Below the pieces are notes generated by a model, which did not search any database, was not told the origin of the DNA, and saw nothing but the letters and a program-made list of their open reading frames with translations. Both the position numbers and the translations under genes were made by a program. Below are positions 8,931-18,344 of a stretch of DNA of 64,000 bases, one piece after another. Location: positions 124,001 through 188,000 of the forward strand of contig JANXLU010000068.1 in the NCBI GenBank assembly GCA_025354985.1, written 5' to 3'. Source of the stretch: Chloroflexota bacterium. Lineage in GTDB: Bacteria > Chloroflexota > Anaerolineae > J036 > Brachytrichaceae. The stretch's first letter is position 1. Each line of letters starts with the position of its first letter.

Positions 8931-9662
8931 ATGCAACCTGTGACACCTTCCAACCCGCTTATTGGCCAGCGCGTGACCGTTCTTGATAAGGGCTGGGTCG
9001 AGTTGCAGGACCTGATGGGCAGTGATCTCGCAATTGTTAATGCCGCGCGCGTGTCATTCATGGGCGAAAGCAAGGGCCCTGATAAGGACAAAAAGCTGCT
9101 GTTCTACTTGTTGCGCCATCGTCACACATCGCCGTTTGAACAGGTTGAGTTTAAATTTCGAATTTGTGCGCCGGTGGTTACGTGGTGGCAGTGGGTGCGA
9201 CACCGAACGTGGAGCTTTAACGCACAGAGCGGGCGCTACGTGGCATTTGAAGAAAACGATTTCCATATCCCTGAAACGTGGCGCAAACAGTCGCCGTCAA
9301 ACAAGCAAGCCAGCCTCGGTGAACTGGATCCCATCCAAGCCGCCGTGTTAACGGAAGACTTGGTAGACCATTATCAAAAAGGTTACGTGCTATACGAAAA
9401 AGCGCTAAAAATGGGTGTGGCACGCGAGCAAGCTCGAATCTTCCTGCCGGGATTTGCCGTCTATTACACATGGGTCTGCAAGGTCGATGCACACAACCTC
9501 ATGCACTTTCTGGCATTGCGAATGGACTCTGAGGCACAATTCGAAATCCGTGTCTATGCCAACGCGATATATAACCACTTCTTCAAACCGGCACTGCCCT
9601 GGACGTCGGAAGCGTTTGAACAATTTGTGCTCAAGACCGACACGACGTCGGTCGAACTGTAA
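8931..9662 (+). CDS. thyX: flavin-dependent thymidylate synthase ThyX
   Basis: A 243-residue enzyme that makes dTMP from dUMP with methylene-tetrahydrofolate, FAD and NADPH. The diagnostic ThyX motif RHRTWSFNAQSGRY fits RHRxxSxNxxSxRY, near residue 84. The preceding RHRHTSPFEQ stretch and the C-terminal ALRMDSEAQFEIR segment, which contains substrate-binding arginines, are also present. The ATG at 8931 gives the normal family length; in-frame extension upstream would add non-homologous residues. No thyA or folate genes are near, so this may be the cell's only thymidylate synthase, but that cannot be judged from here. Confidence 0.95.
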   Translation: MQPVTPSNPLIGQRVTVLDKGWVELQDLMGSDLAIVNAARVSFMGESKGPDKDKKLLFYLLRHRHTSPFEQVEFKFRICAPVVTWWQWVRHRTWSFNAQSGRYVAFEENDFHIPETWRKQSPSNKQASLGELDPIQAAVLTEDLVDHYQKGYVLYEKALKMGVAREQARIFLPGFAVYYTWVCKVDAHNLMHFLALRMDSEAQFEIRVYANAIYNHFFKPALPWTSEAFEQFVLKTDTTSVEL

Positions 9663-9688
9663 TTCGTTGGCGTGCATTCCCCTGGTTA

Positions 9689-10885
9689 ATGATTCAATAT
9701 AAAGAGGCACTTCGCAACGAACGGTTGCTCGGGCTCGAAATATTCCTTGCGGCGCCCTTTATCGTCATCGTAACGCAGTACGCGCCTGTCCTCATTACCC
9801 GCCTTGGCGCCTCACCACTTCTCATCGGTGCCTTCACCAGCGCTCCGGCACTGGTCACCTCTCTGATGGCCGCATTGGGTCCGCGCTATATCGCACTGAT
9901 CCCAAATTTCCGCGTGTCTGTTGGGGTCCCTGCTACCATTTGGCGCCTTTTGATGGTGGTGATTCCGCTGGCCCTGCTGGCACCGGCATTTAGGCCCGAA
10001 ATAATCGTATTTGGAGCGGTATGCTTAAGCTTTGGAGCCGGGTTGACAAATTTTACGGTTCCGGCTTACTTTCCTCGACTTACCGTGCCTGAACGGCTCG
10101 GCAAAATGATTGGTAGACGGTGGACCTTGCTTGGCCTGGGCATGACCTTGTCCACACCCATATTGGGCTACCTGCTAGGCGCATTGTCTCAACCACTCAA
10201 CTACTTCGTTGTGTGCGGGATCGGCATCATCACCACGATTGCAGGTTTAACGACCCTCTTGATGGTACGCGTACCACCCGTTGCGGCAGCCGATCGGACA
10301 AGGAGGAAGGAACTCTCGGTTTCGGAGCTGGTTCAATATCCGGGCTCCGTCCGCTTTTTGCTGGTCGCGCTGTTGATGCATTTGGCCATAAATGCTGCCG
10401 GCCCACTTGTCACACTGCGGATGGTGCGTGGTCTCAACGCGTCTGATTCAGATTTCGGATGGTATTACGCAATTTTTTGGGTCGTTCTCGCGCTCGTTGG
10501 GCTGGTAAGTGCACGTATCACCGAACGTTTTGGCAACCGACTCACCTTTGCCATTTCAGGTATTGGGCTGGGTGCGCAGTTGCTAATCCTTGCCTTCGCA
10601 ACGGTCCTCCCCGTAACATGGCTGTCGGCCATCCTGAGTGGGCTGGCCTCGGTGCTTTTTCAGGTGAGTGCTTACGGATTACTGGTGGATTATGCGCCGT
10701 CGAATCGCTACGAAGGGTTCACCGGCTGGAACACAATTATTGCCAACATTGGCATCTTAGTTGCACCCATGCTCATGACTGCACTGGTGAGCGGGGGGAT
10801 GGATATCACAGCGGGACTAATTGTTTGCGCCGTGTTTAGAGCCGCCAGTGGTCTGGCGGCTCTGATCTTTCTCAAACGATCGTAA
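9689..10885 (+). CDS. MFS transporter
   Basis: A 398-residue protein with about twelve hydrophobic segments in two halves, the arrangement of the major facilitator superfamily. A basic loop follows the second helix region, and the central loop (AADRTRRKELS) lies near residue 200. It begins 26 bases after thyX and may be co-transcribed. The substrate is unknown. It converges on the MIP18-like gene, whose stop is one base away. A second unrelated MFS protein is at 23926-25224. Confidence 0.8.
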   Translation: MIQYKEALRNERLLGLEIFLAAPFIVIVTQYAPVLITRLGASPLLIGAFTSAPALVTSLMAALGPRYIALIPNFRVSVGVPATIWRLLMVVIPLALLAPAFRPEIIVFGAVCLSFGAGLTNFTVPAYFPRLTVPERLGKMIGRRWTLLGLGMTLSTPILGYLLGALSQPLNYFVVCGIGIITTIAGLTTLLMVRVPPVAAADRTRRKELSVSELVQYPGSVRFLLVALLMHLAINAAGPLVTLRMVRGLNASDSDFGWYYAIFWVVLALVGLVSARITERFGNRLTFAISGIGLGAQLLILAFATVLPVTWLSAILSGLASVLFQVSAYGLLVDYAPSNRYEGFTGWNTIIANIGILVAPMLMTALVSGGMDITAGLIVCAVFRAASGLAALIFLKRS

Positions 10886-10886
10886 A

Positions 10887-11246
10887 TTAGTAGTAAAGAC
10901 CCCAGTTCGCCGCCGCCTGATCCTCCATCATCGCCGGCTCCCAAACTTCAAGCCCCATCTGGACCGTTGTTACGCGCATGGTCGCTTCTTGCGTTGCGGC
11001 GCGCACCTGCTCAATCATCGCCGGTCCATATGGGCAAAATGGCGTGGTCAGGATCATGGTCACATCCACATTGTCCGCGTTCCACGCGAACTTCCGAATT
11101 AATCCGAGCTCGATCACACTCATGCCGAGTTCAGGATCGTAGACCTTGCGGAGTGCTTCCTTCGCCCGGGCCTCCAAATCCATTGCGTCCAACGGAATGG
11201 CATTCAATTCGGGAACCTCGGCCAAGACATTTTCAGCATTTTCCAT
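10887..11246 (-). CDS. MIP18/DUF59-family iron-sulfur assembly protein (SufT-like)
   Basis: A 119-residue protein with the DUF59 pattern. It has YDPELGMSVIELGLI near residues 36-50 and TTPFCPYGPAMIEQV with the conserved cysteine near residue 72. It ends with a metal/cluster-family tail rather than a DNA-binding region. MIP18 proteins help mature Fe-S proteins, and in bacteria are often annotated SufT. This copy is not in the suf operon, but sufC and sufB are in the same window at 21551-23868. It is divergent from secD with 81 bases between starts. Confidence 0.85.
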   Translation of the reverse strand: MENAENVLAEVPELNAIPLDAMDLEARAKEALRKVYDPELGMSVIELGLIRKFAWNADNVDVTMILTTPFCPYGPAMIEQVRAATQEATMRVTTVQMGLEVWEPAMMEDQAAANWGLYY

Positions 11247-11327
11247 GGAGCAAATTATACAAGTCTCACTCGGTTATAATCTGCCAGCTAATTTTCCAAG
11301 CAAATCTTTAGAGGACGACCCAATTGA

Positions 11328-12722
11328 ATGCGTGAACGGAATTTAATCTCCTTGGTGATCATCGGCTTTATTGCTCTCCTATCCGGCTATATTGCCGCCC
11401 CGATTGAAAAGCCCCAGTTTGTTCGTGATCTTGTTTTCTGGCAGAAGGCTCCTGATCTTCAATTAAAACAAGGGCTGGATCTAAAAGGTGGCATTCAAGT
11501 GCTGCTATCGGCCAACGGTGTGGATAGCAGCCGGGCATTGACCGGCACTATGGAAACCGCCCGAACCATCATCGAGGGCCGTGTCAACAGCTTGGGCACA
11601 ACCGAGGCCAACGTGCAGCTATCCGGTCAGGATCGTATTGCCATTGAACTTCCCGGGGTAACTGATCGCAAGCTTGCGATTGACTTGGTTCAACAAACCG
11701 GCAGCCTGGAGTTTGTTGATGCTGGTGCAAATCCACCGCCGGACGGCACTGTCATTTCCACCACTTATGCGCTCTACCGCGGACTCTTATATCCCGCGAC
11801 TGCGGCCGTTGGCAAGGCAATTACTGGTCAAACGCCTTCTGGAGCGACCATTTATCCGACCGCGTTTACCGGTGAAATTCTTGAGAGCAACGCCGCCCCC
11901 CAGGCGCAAACCGGCCAGGTGGTTGTGCGCTTTAGCATCAAACCGGCCGCCCAAGCCTCATTTCGCGAGTTTACGGGAAGTCGCTTGCAGCGCCCAATGT
12001 GCATTGTTTTGGACGGCAAAGTGCTCTCGTGCCCTCGCATCCAAGCGGCCCTGACAGACGGCGGTGTAATTACCGGCCAGTTCACAAACGACGCCGCTCG
12101 TAACTTTGCAGTCACCCTTAACTATGGTGCGCTGCCAATTCCCCTTTCGATTGAAACTATTCGCGACGTTGGCGCCACGCTGGGTGCCGAATCAGTGCGA
12201 CGAAGCATCATCGCCGGTCTCATCGGTCTAAGTGTGCTGATGCTATTTCTTATTTTGTACTATCGGCTGCCCGGTGCATTGGGCGCACTGGCCCTGATCT
12301 TCTTCACATTGTTCTCGCTGGCGGAATTCGTTTTGCTTCCCGTCACACTTACCTTGCCCGGTATTGCCGGCTTCCTCATCTCAGTAGCTACCGCGGTTGA
12401 CGCCAATATTCTCGTATTTGAACGCTTCAAGGAAGAACTGCGATCTGGCCGCACATTGCGCGGCGCGGTCGAAAGCGCCTTTAACCGCGCCTGGCCTTCG
12501 ATTCGGGATAGCAACGCAAGCACGTTGATCACCTGTGCAGTACTATTTTTATTTGGCAGCACCTTTGGTGCAAGCGCCGTTAAGGGGTTCGCAATCAACC
12601 TTGTTTTGGGAATCTTGACAAGCTTGTTTACTACCATGTTCGTAACACGAACGTTTATGCGCTTGAGCTTCGGTGGCGCGGGTGATGAAATGCGCGAGAA
12701 CAAGACCCTGCTCGGATTCTAA
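11328..12722 (+). CDS. secD: protein translocase subunit SecD
   Basis: A 464-residue inner-membrane protein that helps SecYEG export proteins, using the proton gradient. An N-terminal membrane helix is followed by a large extracytoplasmic domain that begins with the conserved DLQLKQGLDLKGGIQVLL segment. Six C-terminal helices contain the family stretch VDANILVFERFKEEL. It is shorter than the E. coli protein, as in many Gram-positive and Chloroflexota forms. The ATG at 11328 follows AGAGGACGA, and a TATAAT at 11275-11280 lies 48 bases upstream without a clear -35. It forms an operon with secF, five bases downstream. Confidence 0.95.
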   Translation: MRERNLISLVIIGFIALLSGYIAAPIEKPQFVRDLVFWQKAPDLQLKQGLDLKGGIQVLLSANGVDSSRALTGTMETARTIIEGRVNSLGTTEANVQLSGQDRIAIELPGVTDRKLAIDLVQQTGSLEFVDAGANPPPDGTVISTTYALYRGLLYPATAAVGKAITGQTPSGATIYPTAFTGEILESNAAPQAQTGQVVVRFSIKPAAQASFREFTGSRLQRPMCIVLDGKVLSCPRIQAALTDGGVITGQFTNDAARNFAVTLNYGALPIPLSIETIRDVGATLGAESVRRSIIAGLIGLSVLMLFLILYYRLPGALGALALIFFTLFSLAEFVLLPVTLTLPGIAGFLISVATAVDANILVFERFKEELRSGRTLRGAVESAFNRAWPSIRDSNASTLITCAVLFLFGSTFGASAVKGFAINLVLGILTSLFTTMFVTRTFMRLSFGGAGDEMRENKTLLGF

Positions 12723-12727
12723 AAATT

Positions 12728-13678
12728 ATGCTCTATAACATTATTAGCAATCGCAGACGCTACTTTCTGCTTTCATTGGCGATCATCATCCCTGGTCTAA
12801 TCGCAATGATCTACAACGTCGTCACGCTGCCCACTCACACACCGTGGAAGCTCAGCGTTGACTTTCGACCCGGAAGCCGCTACGTCATAAAGTTCCTGGC
12901 TCCAGCAACTGAAGACAAGATCCGCCAGGTCTTCCAGGGTGCGGGTTTTGGTAATGCCGAAATCTCCCGGTTGGGAACCGAGGCGGACAATACCTGGCAG
13001 ATTCGAACGGATTCGCCAAAGGGTGAAGAAGTGCAAAACCTGCGGACCGCGTTGTCGACCCAGGTCGCGCCGGTAGATGAGCCTAATTCGTCCGTGGATT
13101 CTGTAAGCCAACGCGTAGCTGGCGAAGTAACGCGTGCAGCAATCTTTGCCAGCATAGCCGCATCGCTGGTGGTTTTAGTGTATATCTGGTATGCGTTTAG
13201 ATCGGCTCCAAATGCAATGCGCTACAGTGTGTGCGCCATTGTGGCCATGATCCACGATGTATTGGTCGCCGCCGGGCTAACCGCCCTTGTTGGCTTGATC
13301 TTAAATTGGGAAATCGATGCGCTGTTCCTCACAGCCATGTTAACCTTAATTGGCTTTAGCGTGCAGGACACGATCGTGGTCTATGACCGCATCCGCGAAA
13401 ATTTGGTCCGTCACCGCGGCGAGACCTTCCAGGCTATTGTGACCCGGAGCCTGTTGGAAACGGTCCATCGATCGTTGGCGATTTCGCTTTGCAACATGTT
13501 TGTTTTGGTCGCGCTGCTTTTATTTGGTGGTGCAAGCATCAAACAATTTGTTGCGATCCTGCTCATGGGTTTGATCTCCGGCACATATTCATCCATATTC
13601 ACGGCTGTTCCGCTCGTCGTGGCTTGGGCCGAACGAAGCATTTTTGGCTCCAACAAACCTATCGTCACGAACGCATAG
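12728..13678 (+). CDS. secF: protein translocase subunit SecF
   Basis: A 316-residue partner of SecD with six predicted membrane helices. Conserved features include DFRPGSRYVIKF near residue 40 (the family's D(F)xGG-type region, with Pro-Gly in place of Gly-Gly) and the C-terminal VQDTIVVYDRIREN segment. The final helix region, which is LCNMFVLVALLLFGG, also fits. It begins five bases after secD, so the two are translated from one mRNA. The C-terminus (NKPIVTNA) is short. Confidence 0.95.
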   Translation: MLYNIISNRRRYFLLSLAIIIPGLIAMIYNVVTLPTHTPWKLSVDFRPGSRYVIKFLAPATEDKIRQVFQGAGFGNAEISRLGTEADNTWQIRTDSPKGEEVQNLRTALSTQVAPVDEPNSSVDSVSQRVAGEVTRAAIFASIAASLVVLVYIWYAFRSAPNAMRYSVCAIVAMIHDVLVAAGLTALVGLILNWEIDALFLTAMLTLIGFSVQDTIVVYDRIRENLVRHRGETFQAIVTRSLLETVHRSLAISLCNMFVLVALLLFGGASIKQFVAILLMGLISGTYSSIFTAVPLVVAWAERSIFGSNKPIVTNA

Positions 13679-13720
13679 AACTACTGCGGAATGCCGCGCA
13701 ACCTGGTCTGATGGCCGGAT

Positions 13721-14803
13721 GTGTCGTGCAGCGCCACTAAAATTGTTGCCGTGCGTGAAATTGGCGCAACAAACCACGCCTCGCGCCTTAAACGCGTGGT
13801 TCAACAATCGCTTAGGGATTGCGGGCTGGCAGATGCTGTTGCCGGCCCCACCCCGGTCCTAGTCGCGGTATCTGGCGGCGCAGATTCTATCTGCCTGGCC
13901 CATGTCGTCAGTTCGCAGGCAGCAGCTCTTAGCCTTTCGCCAAAAATAGCGCACCTCAATCATCATCTGCGCGGTGAGGCTTCAGATGCTGATGCCGCAT
14001 TTGTAGAAACACTTGCACGAACGCTGGCCAGTGCCTGTTACATCGGTCATGCAGACGTGCGTGCGGTAGCCGACAGGCGCCATCAATCAATTGAGGTTGC
14101 AGCTCGCGAGGAGCGTTATCGATTTCTCGCCAGCGTTGCCCGAAAGGTTTCTGCAAGTGCGGTGCTTGTTGGACATCATGCCGACGACCAGGCCGAAACG
14201 CTGCTATTGCGTCTAATTCGCGGCACGGGAACGGCCGGCCTCGCGGGGATGCGGCTTTCCACACCCATGCCTTATGACGACCGCGACAGTCCGTTGCGGC
14301 TTTTACGTCCGCTGTTGACTGTTACCCGTGATGAAATAACAAGCTACAACAAAGAGCATGACCTTGTGGCACGCGAAGATGCTACAAACTATTCTACGGA
14401 ACATCTGCGCAATAAAGTTCGGATGGAGCTTTTACCAGCGTTAACCCAATACAACCCGGGAATTCGCAAAGTGCTAGCGCACCTTGCCGACAATGCGGCG
14501 GAGGATCAGGAGCTGCTCGCCGGAATTACCGAGGCAGCCTGGCTCCAGTGTGCACTATCCGAACCAGCCCATGCGCTAAGTCGCCGGCTGTGGAAATTGC
14601 AATTGCCAGGTTTACAACGCGCCCTTATTCGCATGGGTGTCGCCCAGGTTCAACATAGCGTACTGGACGTGCGGTTTAATGCAATTGAGGAGGCCCGCGC
14701 AGTCCTCCTTGGTCCTGCGTCCACCGCGCAAATTTCACTAAACTCCCATATTGTCATCAACCTCAATCGCGATGTTATGACGTTTGCGCTCCGCGCTCTA
14801 TAA
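13721..14803 (+). CDS. tilS: tRNA(Ile)-lysidine synthase TilS, short form
   Basis: A 360-residue cytoplasmic enzyme that converts C34 of tRNA-Ile(CAU) to lysidine so that the tRNA reads AUA and is charged with Ile. The ATP-binding PP-loop SGGADS lies near residue 49. HLNHHLRGEASDADA and VGHHADDQAETLLLRLIRG are the other family signatures, and LRNKVRMELLP matches the conserved basic motif. It lacks the extra C-terminal domain of the E. coli protein, like the short forms of some other phyla. The start is uncertain: about 30 residues precede the conserved core. A suitable substrate tRNA is at 43643-43714. Confidence 0.92.
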   Translation: MSCSATKIVAVREIGATNHASRLKRVVQQSLRDCGLADAVAGPTPVLVAVSGGADSICLAHVVSSQAAALSLSPKIAHLNHHLRGEASDADAAFVETLARTLASACYIGHADVRAVADRRHQSIEVAAREERYRFLASVARKVSASAVLVGHHADDQAETLLLRLIRGTGTAGLAGMRLSTPMPYDDRDSPLRLLRPLLTVTRDEITSYNKEHDLVAREDATNYSTEHLRNKVRMELLPALTQYNPGIRKVLAHLADNAAEDQELLAGITEAAWLQCALSEPAHALSRRLWKLQLPGLQRALIRMGVAQVQHSVLDVRFNAIEEARAVLLGPASTAQISLNSHIVINLNRDVMTFALRAL

Positions 14804-14814
14804 TTTCAACTCGA

Positions 14815-16257
14815 ATGGCTGAGTTGAACGAGCCGCTCACAGAGCGTGAATTGGAAGTGGTCCGTTTGGTGGCCACTGGTCTGACAAATAAGGAGGTCGC
14901 CGGCAAGCTGTTTCTTAGTCCAAGCACGGTCAAAGTTCACCTGAACAATATTTTCACCAAGCTTGATTTACACACCCGAACCGAATTGAGCATGCACGCA
15001 GTGCGCAACGGATGGCTTGTCCCAATCCCTGTTCCAGGTGTTTCGCAACAGACCTCCGCCATACGTCCAGTACAAGGACTCACCGAACCACTCCAAATAG
15101 ATTCTGATGTGCAATTGCCCGTGGGGCTTTTGCAGCAGGAGCGGGAGATGGTGGTTCAGCCCGCCCTTCGCGTTGCACCAAATCCGCAACCGCTCCCTCC
15201 ATTGAGCAGTTTCCGTAAAGGTTCGATGATTGTTGTCGCGCTTCTAACCTTACTCGCCTCGCTGAGCCAACTGGCCGCTCCGCACAACCCAGGAGATACG
15301 GCAACTCCCGACGGCACCTCAATCAATGAAAATATTGGCAACGAGGCGCTCCTCCCTGGCGAAGCCAGCCGCTGGTTCCAGCGCGCGGACCTGCCAGTGC
15401 CCCGTGCCCGATCATCCGCTGCAAGCGTCGCAGGAAAAATTTACCTTATCGCAGGAGAAACCAACCAAACGGCGACGGCAGATGTCCAGGAATATGACCG
15501 GACATCAAATACTTGGACGACGCTTGATCAATTGAAGCCGACCGCGGTATGGAACGCCGCTGCATCCACGATTTCTGGGCGAATTTTTGTGACAGGCGGC
15601 AATCTGAGCAATGGTGTTGCTACTGACAAGCTTGAAGTATTTACCCCGGCTGATCGAACGTGGCAGATGCTGGCGCCGATGCCCAAAGCCCTGAGTGGTC
15701 ACGCCATGACCGCTGCGGGCAACAAACTCTATGTGTTCGGTGGCCGAACCGCTACCGGTTTGAGCGCCGATACATACATTTATGATTTGGCAACAAATTC
15801 GTGGCGACGCGGGCCGCCGCTTCCAACACCTCGATCTCTGGCGGGATCAGCCGCATTGGATAATAAACTGTATCTTGTGGGAGGTTTTGATGATGGGCGC
15901 GAGGTCAACACATGTGAATACTTGGATCTGGGTATTGGCGAGTGGAAATCCTGTGCACCGCTTCTGGTTCCGCGCGGCAGTATCGCGTTGATCGCCACTG
16001 GAAACACGCTTTTTGCCATCGGAGGTGGTCGAAGCGGATTCGTAGCAAGCAATGAACGCTATAACCCGAACACAAACCGATGGGTCACGTTTGAAACACC
16101 GTTTGTTGGCGATTGGCACAGTATGGCTTCCGCCACTCTCGGAAGCGAGGCCTACGCAATTGGCGGATACAGCAATGGACGCCGTTTGTCTTTTGCCTAT
16201 GTTTATGAGGCGCAGCAAGCGCAAACGTTCCTCCCAGCCGTGAGCTCCCAACCATGA
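14815..16257 (+). CDS. membrane-spanning LuxR-type regulator with extracytoplasmic Kelch propeller
   Basis: A 480-residue protein with three parts. Residues 1-68 are a GerE/LuxR-type helix-turn-helix: the stretches LTERELEVVRLVATGLTNKE and LSPSTVKVHLNNIFTKL are textbook. Residues 69-135 form a hydrophilic linker, and 136-155 (MIVVALLTLLASLSQLAA) a single membrane helix. Residues 187-470 contain six Kelch-like repeats, visible as repeated GG pairs (VTGG, VFGG, LVGG, AIGG) followed by a Trp per blade. The predicted topology is HTH inside and propeller outside, like ToxR/CadC but with a LuxR HTH. Its stop overlaps the anmK start by four bases, so it may sense cell-wall sugars for the recycling genes. 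That role is inference. Confidence 0.85.
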   Translation: MAELNEPLTERELEVVRLVATGLTNKEVAGKLFLSPSTVKVHLNNIFTKLDLHTRTELSMHAVRNGWLVPIPVPGVSQQTSAIRPVQGLTEPLQIDSDVQLPVGLLQQEREMVVQPALRVAPNPQPLPPLSSFRKGSMIVVALLTLLASLSQLAAPHNPGDTATPDGTSINENIGNEALLPGEASRWFQRADLPVPRARSSAASVAGKIYLIAGETNQTATADVQEYDRTSNTWTTLDQLKPTAVWNAAASTISGRIFVTGGNLSNGVATDKLEVFTPADRTWQMLAPMPKALSGHAMTAAGNKLYVFGGRTATGLSADTYIYDLATNSWRRGPPLPTPRSLAGSAALDNKLYLVGGFDDGREVNTCEYLDLGIGEWKSCAPLLVPRGSIALIATGNTLFAIGGGRSGFVASNERYNPNTNRWVTFETPFVGDWHSMASATLGSEAYAIGGYSNGRRLSFAYVYEAQQAQTFLPAVSSQP

Positions 16258-17432
16258 TCATCGTTGGCTTAATGTCAGGCACCTCGGCGGACGGCGTGGA
16301 CTCCGCAATCATGAGCCTTTCCGGCAAACCGCCAAAACTGCGCTGGAAATTGGTGCACCATTTGTTTCACCCTTACCCGGCAGAATTGCAGCGCAACGTG
16401 CTGGCCGGTATGAAAATCACCGCAACAGTTGATCGTATTTGCGACTTGAACGCTTCATTAGGAGAGTTCTACGCTTCCGTATCGCTTACCGCCCTGGCTG
16501 CCGCCAAAATAAATAGGGCCGATGTCGCCGCAATTGGATGCCACGGTCAAACTGTTTGGCACAACCCGGGTCGGTCCACGTTGCAATTGGGTGAGGCCGC
16601 GGTATTGGCGGAACGCACCGGGATTTACGTCGTCAGTAACTTTAGGGCGCGCGATATCGCCGCGGGTGGTCAGGGTGCACCATTGGTGGCCTACGTCGAC
16701 CAGCTCTTGTTCCAACACGACCAGAAAACCCGTGCGCTCCAAAATCTGGGCGGAATCGGGAATGTAACCTATTTGCCACGGCGCACAATGCTTACCGCGA
16801 CCGAACCGCGACTTCAACCTATTGGTAAACTCACGGCTGCCCAAACAATTGCCTTCGACACCGGCCCTGCGAACATGGTTATCGATGACATTGCCCGACG
16901 CGCCTCCGCAGGCGCGCTGCAGTGCGATCTGGATGGCACCCTTGCGGCCACCGGCGTGCCGCATGGTGCAGTCCTGGAAGAACTGCTTTCGCATTCCTTT
17001 TTTGCCGCCCCGCCTCCAAAGACCACTGGTCGGGAAGTATTTGGCGAACAATATGGTGAGGCTCTTTGGACGTCCATGCTGTCGCGCGGTGCAGCCCCAC
17101 AGGATGTGGCCGCCACAGCAACGATGCTAACCGCCACCTCAATTGCCGAGTCGTATCGCACATTTCTGCCCTCAATTCCAGACGAGGTGGTGTTGAGTGG
17201 CGGTGGTGTTCGCAATCCCACCCTCGTCAAAATGATTTCAGACTGTTTACATGCCGTTAGGCAGGATATTACGATCACGACCTCGGATGCACTCGGCATG
17301 CCTCCCGAGGCAAAGGAAGCCGCGTGCTTCGCGATCCTGGCCTACGAATCCTTACATGGAAGACCCGGCAATCTCCCGAGTGCGACCGGCGCCACCAAAC
17401 GCGTCGTGTTGGGAGACATTACTCAGGGATGA
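16254..17432 (+). CDS. anmK: anhydro-N-acetylmuramic acid kinase AnmK
   Basis: A 392-residue cytoplasmic kinase. It phosphorylates and opens 1,6-anhydro-MurNAc released by peptidoglycan turnover, giving MurNAc-6-phosphate. Motifs include the N-terminal GLMSGTSADGVD, which is diagnostic, then GCHGQTVWH near residue 97, NLGGIGNVT, FDTGPANMVID and VVLSGGGVRNP. The start ATG overlaps the stop of the LuxR-Kelch gene and its own stop overlaps the murQ start, so the three are translationally coupled. The product feeds directly into MurQ. Confidence 0.96.
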   Translation: MIIVGLMSGTSADGVDSAIMSLSGKPPKLRWKLVHHLFHPYPAELQRNVLAGMKITATVDRICDLNASLGEFYASVSLTALAAAKINRADVAAIGCHGQTVWHNPGRSTLQLGEAAVLAERTGIYVVSNFRARDIAAGGQGAPLVAYVDQLLFQHDQKTRALQNLGGIGNVTYLPRRTMLTATEPRLQPIGKLTAAQTIAFDTGPANMVIDDIARRASAGALQCDLDGTLAATGVPHGAVLEELLSHSFFAAPPPKTTGREVFGEQYGEALWTSMLSRGAAPQDVAATATMLTATSIAESYRTFLPSIPDEVVLSGGGVRNPTLVKMISDCLHAVRQDITITTSDALGMPPEAKEAACFAILAYESLHGRPGNLPSATGATKRVVLGDITQG

Positions 17433-18340
17433 GTGACACAACCAGGTTCCTGCCGCTAACGGAACGAAACAACTCTGCTACAAGAAACCTCGACGTGCTG
17501 CCGACCCGGGACATGCTCGCGTTGATCAACAATGAGGACGCCCGTATTGCGGCGGCGGTGCAAACCCAACTTCCGGCTATTTCGTCTGCCGTCGACGCAA
17601 TAACAGTGAGATTGCAAGCCGGTGGCAGGCTGGTCTATGTTGGTGCCGGAACAAGTGGTCGGCTGGGCGTGCTGGATGCGAGCGAAATGCCGCCCACTTT
17701 TGGGGTCTCGCCCGATCTGGTTATCGGTATCATCGCCGGCGGTGATCGGGCGCTTCGAAATCCAATTGAAGGGGCCGAGGATGACACCCTGCAGGGCCAA
17801 ATTGACCTAAGCGCGATTTTCTTGACAGCAAGAGACTGCGTCGTTGGTCTGGCTGCCAGCGGCCGCACGCCATACGTGGTTGGCGCGCTTTCATATGCGC
17901 GAGAAATTGGCGCACTAACCGTCAGCCTGGCGTGCAGCTATCCCGCTCCGGTACACCAGGCGGCCTCAATTAATATCTCCCCTGATGTCGGGCCCGAAGT
18001 GATTTCGGGCAGCACGCGGATGAAGAGCGGTACCGCCCAAAAAATGGTCTTGAATATGATCAGCACGGGCGTCATGATTCGGCTCGGAAAGACCTTTGGC
18101 AACCTCATGGTTGACGTGCGGGCGACCAATACAAAACTCCGCGAACGTGCCCACCGCATCGTCGCAGAGATTTGTGACCTGTCGATTGAGGATGCCGGCA
18201 GCTTGTTGCTTCAGACCGACGGCTCCGTCAAACCGGCTATTGTGATGAGCCGCGCCCATTGCACACTGCCACAAGCACAGGCCGCCTTGCTCACCGCCAG
18301 TGGATCCGTGCGTGCGGCTCTTGATCTACTAAAGGGATGA
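17429..18340 (+). CDS. murQ: N-acetylmuramic acid 6-phosphate etherase MurQ
   Basis: A 303-residue SIS-domain lyase that removes the lactyl ether from MurNAc-6-phosphate to give GlcNAc-6-phosphate. It begins with the family motif LPLTERNNSATRNLDVLPT. The SIS domain carries GAGTSGRLGVLDASEMPPTF near residue 75, and GSTRMKSGTAQKMVLNMIST is the conserved catalytic/substrate region. The ATG at 17429 sits within ATGA overlapping the anmK stop; extending upstream would run through anmK. Together with anmK it makes a complete MurNAc salvage branch. Confidence 0.96.
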   Translation: MSDTTRFLPLTERNNSATRNLDVLPTRDMLALINNEDARIAAAVQTQLPAISSAVDAITVRLQAGGRLVYVGAGTSGRLGVLDASEMPPTFGVSPDLVIGIIAGGDRALRNPIEGAEDDTLQGQIDLSAIFLTARDCVVGLAASGRTPYVVGALSYAREIGALTVSLACSYPAPVHQAASINISPDVGPEVISGSTRMKSGTAQKMVLNMISTGVMIRLGKTFGNLMVDVRATNTKLRERAHRIVAEICDLSIEDAGSLLLQTDGSVKPAIVMSRAHCTLPQAQAALLTASGSVRAALDLLKG

Positions 18341-18344
18341 CGCG

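Noticed and set aside
11275-11280. TATAAT ahead of secD as a complete promoter
   Set aside because: No -35 match at a suitable spacing; noted in the secD entry only.
16458-17051. 197-codon frame antisense to anmK
   Set aside because: It overlaps a fully convincing AnmK frame and shows no family motif.
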